Assembly (NCBI GenBank): GCA_026770585.1
Contig: MU646525.1
Span: 418,488 to 429,332 of the forward strand
Length of the DNA: 10,845 bases
Source: Baffinella frigidus
Lineage: Eukaryota > Cryptophyceae > Cryptomonadales > Baffinellaceae
Reading direction: 5' to 3'
A model generated the notes under the pieces. It made no database searches, was not told the origin of the DNA, and saw only the letters and a program-made list of their open reading frames with translations. Every line of letters begins with the position of its first letter. The first letter of the stretch is position 1. Below are positions 1 to 9,500 of this stretch, one piece after another. The position numbers and the translations under genes were made by a program.

Positions 1-514
1 GCAGGCGAAAAGAATAAATGGACGTTTTAGGGGTTTGTGGGGGAAGCTACACGGAAAGCGTGCAGGCACGTGGCCAATGTGCTGACTTTTGGCGTGTTTC
101 CTGGGCAACAATCCAATAATTGACTTATGAAACTGTTCGCATGGATAACCTCGTGTGGGAGGCGTGAGAGCGGGTTTCACATCTGTTGGCCACGAAAACA
201 ATCAAATGATGCCAACAGTTGACACTTGATCACCAACAGTGACAACTTTAAAAATGTGTAATGCTTCTCGCGTAGCCAACAGATGTGAAAACCGCCTCGT
301 TTTTGTCGCCAACCCTTGATCTCTACATGGGGTCGCGGGAAATCGGCGACCTTCAGGTACAAATCCGCCTGACCCACACGATCACAACACACTGAATGCG
401 AGGACGGGTGGTGAGGGGCGTGGCCAGGGTCGTTTTCGGACGCTCAGCGTGTGATCGACTAGTTGCATCCGTCGGTCCACATTTTCCCGACTTGAGAGTG
501 GAAATTGACAGTAC
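1..514 (-). other. Intron sequence at the left edge
   Basis: No coding similarity was seen on either strand. It contains a terminal-inverted-repeat element (172-293) and a GGTACAAATCC motif at 355-365 inside a short hairpin (CAGG...CCTG). The next exon of the pump (A-S-C-H / GDPLEKA region) was looked for and is not present, so it must lie beyond the edge. Confidence 0.6.
172..293. mobile_element. Hairpin/TIR element
   Basis: Arms 172-194 and 270-293 are inverted copies sharing CACATCTGTTGGC / GCCAACAGATGTG, with about 75 bp between and no coding capacity. The word GGCCAACAGATG recurs at 7791-7802, next to exon copies in another intron. Likely a MITE-like or introner-like element. Confidence 0.6.
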
Positions 515-592
515 CGCTTCGTCAGGGAGGGCGTCGGGAGGCGTGAGGAGCGACACTCCGTTCGCATCCGGTTGCAACACGCCGGCGACGCC
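515..592 (-). CDS. SPF1: P5A ATPase exon: start of nucleotide-binding domain
   Basis: Acceptor CCTGCAG, proposed donor GAAGCG|GTACTG, 78 nt, phase 0. It begins [13 protein letters not shown] and ends PPDALPDEA. (R)GVAGL is the conserved continuation after DKTGT...L-x-(L/F)-(R/Q), followed by a variable acidic/proline loop as in other P5A pumps. The 3' end is less certain because the frame stays open to about 400. The GT at 514-513 is preferred because the following residues no longer resemble the family (A-S-C-H expected). Confidence 0.8.
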
Positions 593-3500
593 CTGCAGGG
601 TGGGGGTTGAGGGTTATGGTTAGGGCAAGGACACGCGCAACATCCAACCGGACATGAAATCTGCGACCATCTTGGTGCTACATCAGTACCGCCACACCAA
701 GGGCCGGCGATCAACGATTGTTCCGGTGGTTATGCTCCCTCTTTTGTGACAATGTTTAGGGTTCAGGGATTGGGGATCGGGGATTGGGGTTTGGGGTTTG
801 GGGATAAGGGGTTAGGGTTTAAGGATTGGAGGGATTTACCTGAAGCTGGAGCTCCTCGGAGGTGAGCGTGCCCGTCTTGTCGAAGCAGCACACCCCCACC
901 TGGTTTAGGGTTGAGGATTTAGGGTTCAGGGTTTGGGGTTTAGGGTTTAGGGGTTAGTGTTTATTGTTTAGTGTTTGGTGTTTAGTGTTCAGTGGTGAGT
1001 GATGAGTGTTTAGTGTTTAGGGGTTAGTGTTTAGTGTTTAGAGGTTAGGGTTGAGAGTTTATGCAGGGGGCAGGGGGGGTGCCTTGCCCGCAAACGGGAT
1101 GCAAAACGGCGCAGTGCAAAAGACCCCCAACCCCGCCTCGCCTCACGGACTATAGCTCCCCCGGATTCACACCACGGGGGGACCGAAACCCGGCGACAGG
1201 TGGTACAAACGGGGCCGCGGGGAGGGGGGTGCACCTTGCCCGCGAACGGGATGCGGAACGGCTCTGTGCAGAAGACCCCCAGCCTTGCGAGAGACGCTAT
1301 TGAAGCATTCACCTGCAGGTGAGCTTAATTTGGTGAGCCCGGGGTCTTTTCCGCTCCAAAGTTGACGGATGTGTACCGCACACCAAGCATGTCAACTTGA
1401 GAAAAGTCAGTTCATCGAGCAGTTGGGGAGCAGCTTCGCGCGCGACCGTTGGCTTTTCGCTCGCGTCCAGAATTTGTACGAGAGCTGGTCACGTTGCCGC
1501 GGTTCAAGCGGGGTAACGTGACCAATTCCCATACAAATTCTCTAAAAAAGGTTGTACGCAGCCACTTGTAGGTTTTATAGAAAAGGCCACGGTGAGCCCC
1601 GAGTGGCGTACCGCGAGAGAGAGGTTCATGGGGAGTTCCGGCGGGACGACACTCGCGATGATCATCGAGCAGTTGAGGACCAGTTTCGCGCGCGACCGCC
1701 CCTCAAAATTACTACACAATTAGACCATACTAGTAATAGTACAGCATTTGTGTAGTAATTTTCGTTGGCAGGTCATTAATTAGGAACTAATTAATCCAAT
1801 AGGTACTAATTAAAACATTGATTGGGCACGAACTGATGCATGCTCTGAGAGAGTACCGCGAGGGAGAGGTTCATGGGCAGCTCCGGCGGGACGACGGACG
1901 CGATGATCATCGAGCAGTTGAGGAGGAGTTTCGCGCGCGACCGTCGCTCGTCGTGCCACCCCGCCTGCAGCACGAACCCTGCCAAGAGAGCATGGTCAGA
2001 GATGAGAGAATCGATATGAAACCGAGATTTCAGACGTAACCAGACCCTGCGCGCCCCCCGAGATCAGATGAAATCCGACTTGACATATGGAAACAGAGTG
2101 AATCTAAAAAATTTTGCTATCTTATCGGTGGGGTTTATGCTGCATCGTAAAGCTTTGTCAAGGCTAAGATAGCAAATTCCACCCTTAAGATAGCTCACAA
2201 CGGTGTTTGAAATTGACTTCGAACTAGGAGGAGTTTTGCGCGCGAGCGCCGCTCGTCGTGCCACCCCGCCCGCAGCACGAATCTTACCAAGAGAGCGTTT
2301 GGGGTTGAGGGGTTAGGGTTTGGGGGAAAGAAATCAGAGAGTGTGAGTGAAGGCCGCCGTGCCACCGTGCCTGCAGCACGAACTCTGCCAAGAGAGCGTT
2401 TGTGGTTTAGGGTTTGGAGTTTAGGGTTTAGGGTTTGGGGTTTGGGGTTTAGGGTTTAGGGTTTAGGGTTTAGGGTTTAGGGTTCAGGGTTTAGGGTTTA
2501 AGGTTTAGAGTTTGGGGTTGGGCGCGGGGGGCACCAGCGGCGGCGACGGCAAAGATGAGGAGGACGGAAATGAAGATCCCCGCATCCTTCGACGCCGCCG
2601 TCGTCTGCGGGAAGAGAGAGAGAGAGAGAGGGTGAGGGAGAGCTCTTTGTTGGAAACCCGAGAGGGTGAGTGAGTGCTCTTTTTTGGGACTGACAGGACG
2701 ACGCTGCCGTTGTCTGTCGGGGCACTACAGCTCTGTCTCAGTCGAACCTTTGACGGGAGTGTGCCGGAAATGCAGGATTTGTTCACGGATTTGTGCCGGA
2801 AATGCAGGTCAACTTGACCATTGTCTGACTCCTATCTCTGTCTCACCCGGGCGAGACAGAGATAGGAGGACAGAGATGAAGATCCCCGCATCCTTCGACG
2901 CCGCCGTTGTCTGCGGGAAGAGAGAGAGAGTTGGGGTTTGGGGTTTGGGGTTTGGGGTTTGGGATTAAGGGTAAACCTGCTCGGTGGAAAAGAGGATGGT
3001 GCGGACAAGGCGGCCCTGGGCCGTGTTGAATCCATTCCAGAGCACGTAGCCCACACGCACGCCTGGCGTCCATCTAAAGAATTCCGGTTTCCAACGCGTC
3101 CATCTAAAATATTTCCGGTACAAATCCTGGTATTTTGAACCCTAAAAGTGCAAAATGGCTCCGACTAGGTGACGGGACTAAACCTGCTCGGTCGAAAAGA
3201 GGATGGTGCGGACAAGGCGGCCCTGCGCGGTGTTGAATCCGTTTCGGAGAACGTAGCCCACACACGCCTGTTTGAGGGTTTGGGGCTTAGGGTTTAGGGT
3301 TCAGGATTTAGGGATTAGGGTTGAGGGTTGAGGGTTTGAGTTTGAGAGGTTAGGGCTTAGGGTCTAGGGTTTGGGGTTGAGGGTTGAGGGTTTAGGGTTT
3401 AGGGTTTAGGGTTTAGGGTTTAGGGTTTAGGGTTTAGGGTTTAGGGTTTAGGGTTTAGGTTTGAGGTTTTGGCGTTCAGGGTTTCGGGTTGAGGGTTTGC

Positions 3501-6500
3501 CTGGTCCGGGGGGCGCGGGATGCCCTTTGGGAGGGTGTCTTGCTCCGGCATCGCAAGCAGCACCTGTTACAGGGTCAACGGTTTATTTTCGGACGATGGT
3601 TCATTTTCAGGAGTAACGGCCTACTTTCGTTTTCAAGATAAATCGCACCTGCCGCCGGGTTGATGGTTGAGGGTCTAGGGTCTAGGGTTCCGACGTTAGG
3701 GTGCAGGATCATCGTGGGTTTGAGAAGAGCACGTAGCCCACGCACAACTGGTCCGGGGGGCGCGGGATGCCCTTTGGGAGGGTGTCTGGCTCCGGCATCA
3801 CCAGCAGCACCTGACACGTGGCGTGGAAACGCTCAGCACGCTACTCAACACGACACCAGGAAACGCTCACCACCATACCGTTGGTAACTCGACACTATAC
3901 CAGTGGTGGTGTGGTGTTGAGCGTTGCCACTTACGAATTCAGGGTTTGCGGTCTACGGTTTACGGTATAGGATTTGGGGTATAGTGGATGCCCTTCAGGA
4001 GGGTGTCTTGCTCCGGCATCGCGAACAGCACCTGGGTTTAGGTTAAGTTTCAGGGTGTGGGGTTTAGGGTTTAGGGTCTAGGGTTTAGGGTTTGGGGTTC
4101 ACGGTATATGTTTTAGGATTTAGGTTTTAGAGTTGACGGTATAGGGTCTAAGTTTTAGAGTGCACGCCTAAACACTCAACGCACCTTGCCCCCCCCCAAG
4201 ACGACGTGGGCCTTATCCCCCGTGTCTGCCGCGCGTTTCAGCACCACCTCCTAGCTCTGTCTCAGTCCATTTGGCCTCACCAATTCGCTTCCCCCGGGCT
4301 CTTCCCCGCTCAAACGTTGACGGATGTGTACCCCAAAACCAGAACGTCAACCTGAGAGTAGCCAGACAACCCGAGTGGCCGAGTGGGGCGGAGCTAGACC
4401 TCGGTCCCTCCGAAGACGACGTGGCCCGTATCCCCCGTCGTCAGCCGCGCGCTTCAGCACCACCTCCTAGCTCTGTCTCACCCTACACCAGGCTCCCAAA
4501 GAATCCGAAACACTTATCCAGGCTCCCAAAACCCCGAAATTATAGAACCCTAAACTCTAAACCCTTACCCCCCAAAACCTTACCCCCTATACCCTAAACC
4601 CTAATCCCGCACCTTGGTGCCCCCGAAGACGACGTGGCCCTTATCCCCCGTGTCGGCCGCGCGTTTCAGCAGCAGGTGATCCAACCCCTCCCTGTGCGCA
4701 ATCGAGTCCTTCGGCTGCGGAGCAGAGTGTGAGGTTTAGGTCGAGGATTTGTATGCTTAAAGTTGACGTTTTTGTACCAGCACCGTCAACTTTTGCAAGT
4801 TTTAAATGTTATTTTCGCGGCCAGAAACAGGAAACCCAACCCCTGTGCGGTTTGTTCGCACCCTGCGCCCGGAGGCGAAGAGGTCAACAAAATATCAACC
4901 GTAAATCCGGCTCGAGTCTTTCTAGTATTCGTGGTATAAATCGTGGTACAAATTGGTGAGCCCGGGCTCTTTTCCGCTCCAAAGTTGACGAATTTGGGTC
5001 GCCGCACCCGCGAGAATCGCGTCGGTTAACCTGGTCCCCTCATTTTGAGGAGACCGGAAGTTGATTCTCCAGGTTCGCGGTGCAAATCCGTCAACTTTTA
5101 GAGTAAAACAACATCAGTCAACCCGACTCAGGCAGAGCTAGGACTCGCCTGCGGCGTGGCCTCGCCCGTCAAAATGGCCTCGTTCACCGACCATTCGCGA
5201 GTTGACATGAAAGGATTTGCGGTACAAATCCGTCAACTTTGGAGCGGAAAAGAGCCCAGGCGCACCAAATTGCTTCGCCCAAATAGCCTGAGACAGAGCT
5301 AGGAATAACCTGCGGGGTCGCCTCGCCCGTCAAAATGGCCTCGTTGACGACCACGCGTCCGCTCAGCATCAGAATGTCGGCCGGCACCCCCGCATCCGGG
5401 TCCAGCCTGCGGACACGACACACTGTCACGTCCTGCGTGCGGATACGACACACTGTCACGTCCTGCGAGCGGATACGACACACGCGTCAAGTCCATCCGG
5501 GTCCAGGTAGAATCGCAGATTTCATCGCGTCACCTAATAGATTATATTTCACATCGCGTGCATCTACAATGTGTCCGGTACAAATTCCGGTATTTTAAAC
5601 GATCAAGGTACGAAATGGCTCCAACGCCAAGCACAAATCGCCTCGTTGACCACCACCCGTCCGCTCAACATCAGGCACCCCCGCATCAAAATCTAGCCTG
5701 CGGACTCCATTTTCGTGTGAGATGACCTTCATCGAAAATGGCTCAACGTGCACTGGGCCAGGCAATGTTGGCATCACCCCAGGTCTGTGCATGCAGAAAG
5801 CCAACGTTGGCTGGAGGGAAACGGCCCGTTGCACCTGTTGCAGATCGACGCTCACGCGATCAACTTATCAACTTTTACCAAATCGGATCATCGCAGAGCC
5901 CCACATATCACAACACACTTCCTCCCCCCCCCTGACCCCACACATGTTGCCCCTCCATCCCCCCCTCTCTCCATCCAACCCTCCTTCCCTCCCTCTCTCT
6001 CTCCATCCAACCCTCTCTCTCTCCCTCCCTCCCTCCCTCTCTCCCTCCCTCCTCTACCACGGATAACTCACACCTGTTGCGCGCAATGGCCACGAAGTCT
6101 CCCGGAATCCGCTCGGACCGGCCTGGCGGACTATTCTCAAGTTGACAAGTCTGAGTTCGTCGTGCAAATCTGTCAACTTTGGAGTGAACACGGCCCGCAC
6201 CTGTTGCATCTCTCCCTCTCTCCCTCCCACCCTACATCTCTCCCTCCCTCCCTCCCTCCTCTACCACGAATGACGCACACCTGTTGCGCGCAATCGCCAC
6301 AAGGTCGCCAGGCAGCAGCGCGTCCGAGGACATCACAGTCCACACCCCGCGCCGCAGCACCCGGATCCGCGTCGGGGACCTGCAGGGGGAAACCGAGTGG
6401 TTTAGGGTTCAGGTTACTCGTCCGGACAAGCGTCGAAACCCTAGGCCATCCGCGTCTGGATTCAGCACGTGCCGAATCAAGAATCGCAGCACGTGCTGTG

Positions 6501-9500
6501 ATGGCGTGTTTCCTCATGTCCACACGCCCCGCCGCAGCACCCGGATCTGCGCCGGCGACCTGCAATCACGGTTCATCCCGTCATTTAAGGCATCGAAATA
6601 CCGTTTAAAGACCTTACATACCGGTGAAATTGCTTACTCGAAACGTGGATGGCACGGCTCCTGTGGAAATTGGTGGAAGTTGCTAGAATTTTCAGAAATT
6701 ATCGCCGGGATGTCCAGTGCACGAGGTCGCCCGGTAGGAGAGCGTCTGAGGGTATGACAGTCCTCACCCCGCGCCGCAGCACCCGGATCCGCGTCGGGGA
6801 CCTGCAGGGGGGATAGGTTAGGGCTCAGGGTTCAGGGTTTAGGGTGTATGGTGCGGCGACATGCGTCACAGTCCCGATTTAATCGCGCCGAGTATTCCAT
6901 TGAAATGCTCGAAATGCTCACGTTGGCGTCAGAAGGTGCCAATTTCTAGCTCTGTCCCACTTGATTTGGGCTCCTTATCAATTCGCCCCCCCCCCCTATT
7001 TCCAAGGTGAATTTTGCCCCCACCCCCAGGAAATTCACATTAGAAATGGGGGGGGGGGGCGAATTGATGAGGAGCCCAAATCAAGGTGGGTCAGAGCTAG
7101 GATTTGGCCACTTGAGGCAGCACATGACCCAGATACAGACGGGAGCGTGCCCCATCATCTCGCGCAGCAAGACCTCTGGCTGCCCCCTGTCCTTAGACAC
7201 TCACTAGCTCTGCCTGAGTTTATGGCGAGCCTCGTTACGCAAGCTTCCAGCCCTGATGGGCTTTTTGGGACCTGAAGCGGATCAAACCCCCTCCACGCTC
7301 ACCCCCTTTTCAGACTTTGAAAAAGACCAGGCCTCGAAAAGGGATTTGATCCGCTTCATGTCCCAGAAAAGCCATCCAGAGCTGGAAGCTTCAGTAACGA
7401 GAGCCCGCCATAAACGTTTTCAGAGAGGGATCAAATCATCTCCTGCCGTGGCACCATTTCTCCAGGGTGCCAGAGGCGAATTGGGCCTCTCTGCAAGGGC
7501 AAATGACCAATGTCAAAAAGACGGTTTGATCGTACCCCATCATCTCGCGGAGCATCTTGAGATTGCGCGTCCGCGTCAGCACGATCGTCCCTGCTCCAAA
7601 AGTTGACAGTTTAGTACCAGCCCCGTCAACCTTCGGCAGTGATCGTCCCTGTTCCAAAAGTTGACTGCTTAGTACCAGCACCGTCAACTTTTGGCATTAT
7701 GTGTGTGTTTTTCGTGTGGCATTGATCCAAAAGTTGACTGCTGAGTACCAGCACCGTCAACTTTCGGCATTTTGTGTATTGTTTTCGTGTGGCCAACAGA
7801 TGCGTGTCTGCGTTAGCACGATTGTCCTTGGTTTAGGGTTTAAGGTTTGGGGCTTGGGGTTTAGGGTTTGGGGTTTGGGGTTTGGGGTTTGGGGTTTAGG
7901 GTTTGAGGTTTAGGGTTTAGGGTTTAGGGTTTAGGGTTTAGGGTTTAGGGTTTAGGGTTTAGAGTTTAGGGTTTAGGGTTTGGCTGGACCGCAATTCCAA
8001 CACTGTTATCTAAACCGCACAGGGTTTGTACCAGGACGACGGTGCCACCACGGTCGACTGAACCGGGCAGGTTTTGTACCGGGACGGTAACTAATCCGAG
8101 CAGGCGTGTACCAGGAAAATTATAAACTAGCCAACAGTCGCGAAACTCTCCAAGATGCAGAGTGAGGTGAAAGTCAGGACCGGGAAGGAACGTTCGGTAC
8201 TGATCTACAGAGATCCCAACAAAATGGCATCTGATCCGAAAGGTGGGCTACCTTCGAAGAGGAGGAGCATGGCGAGGGTGAGGAGAGAGTACTGCACGTA
8301 CTCGTCCATGCTCCACAGCCCCACGCACATCATCTGGAACACGAAGAACGGCTGGACGGGTGCGAGAGGTGTTAGCGTGGGGCCCAGCCTCGCCTCTGCG
8401 GGGCTCGTGGGCCTCAGCCCGTGGGTAGGGCAGAGATCAGAAGGTTGGCGGCGCACAGATCAGAAACCATCAGCTGATTCAACCGAGGGTGGGGGCAGAG
8501 ATCAGAAGGGTTGTGGCAAAGATGAGAAATCGTCCAATAATTCCACGGAGCCCCACGCACATCATCTGGAACACGAAGAACGGCTGGAAGGGTGCGAAAG
8601 GTGTCAGCGTGGGGCCCAGCCTCGCCTCTGTGGGGCTCGTGGGCCTCAGCCCGTGGGTGGGGCAGAGATCAGCAGGATGGGGTCAGAGATCAGAAATCAG
8701 GGACAGAGATCGAAGGGTGCGGGGGCAGAAATGAAAAATCATCAATAAGTGTCAACAAGTGTCAACTAATTCCATCTAAAACACTGCTTGGTGCCCTTGG
8801 ATATCTCAAGGGTGGAATTCGCTATCTTAGCCTCTGCATAGCTTTAACATAGCACACACCCCACCACAAAGATAGCAAAAAGGGTTTTGAATTAAATATG
8901 TTTCCATATGAGATCCCAACTCGAAAGTCAACCTGAAGCATCGAACCAAGAAGCGCTCAGATCAATCAACAGCATCGGCCTCAGATTAGGCACCAGTATC
9001 GGCCGGCTTTAATCCGGGGGAAACTATTTTTCTTTCAGAACGTGGCAACGAAAATTACTACATAAATTCTTTAATATTACAAGTCATAACGAAATGTGTA
9101 GTAATTTTCGTTGCCGGATTCTGAAAGAAAAATCAGTTTCCCTGGATGAGCTTACCTGGTGGCACTGGTCTATTTTAGGTAAAAAGAAAGCTTAAGATAG
9201 CATAAATTCTGGTATGTTCCGAGACTAGGCCGGCTCACCTGGCGGCACTGGTCCCGGTACAGCTCCCACAAGGTCGGGAGGGGGGTCTCGAAGGAGTTGA
9301 TCCCAACAGTACATGGGGTTACTCGAAATCAAGGACACGCACCGCCCCTAGGGTGGGCCTATGCTCCTAGGACTAGCCCTACCGTAGGACTCTAGGGCAG
9401 TGCGTGTCCTTATGCTCGAGTAAACCCTGTATCGGCCCGGCCGGCTTACGCTTTCTCTCTCGCTCTCTGTCTCGCTCTGTCTCTCTCGCTCTCTCTCTCT

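Noticed and set aside
353-514. Extension of the last exon to about 400
   Set aside because: The frame stays open, but residues after the GT at 514 lose all resemblance to P5A pumps.
2977-3062. Use of this copy as the real [12 protein letters not shown] exon
   Set aside because: 86 nt instead of 84 breaks the frame; 3184-3267 fits all phases.
3391-3458. Chromosome end (true telomere)
   Set aside because: Arrays are short, lie inside introns of one continuous gene and are followed by further coding exons.
5409-5494. CRISPR-like repeats
   Set aside because: Contiguous degenerate tandem units without spacers, in an intron of a eukaryotic gene.
5748-6608. Long plus-strand open frame (286 codons), Ser/Leu/Pro rich
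   Set aside because: It translates CT-rich low-complexity DNA and the antisense of ATPase exon copies. No family similarity.
7112-7170. This stretch as a genuine exon ([10 protein letters not shown]...)
   Set aside because: No acceptor gives the needed phase. Splicing 7536 directly to 6379 gives the correct family sequence.
8155-8748. Plus-strand 197-codon frame
   Set aside because: Antisense of the M1/M2 exon and its duplicate; the internal repetition comes from the DNA duplication.
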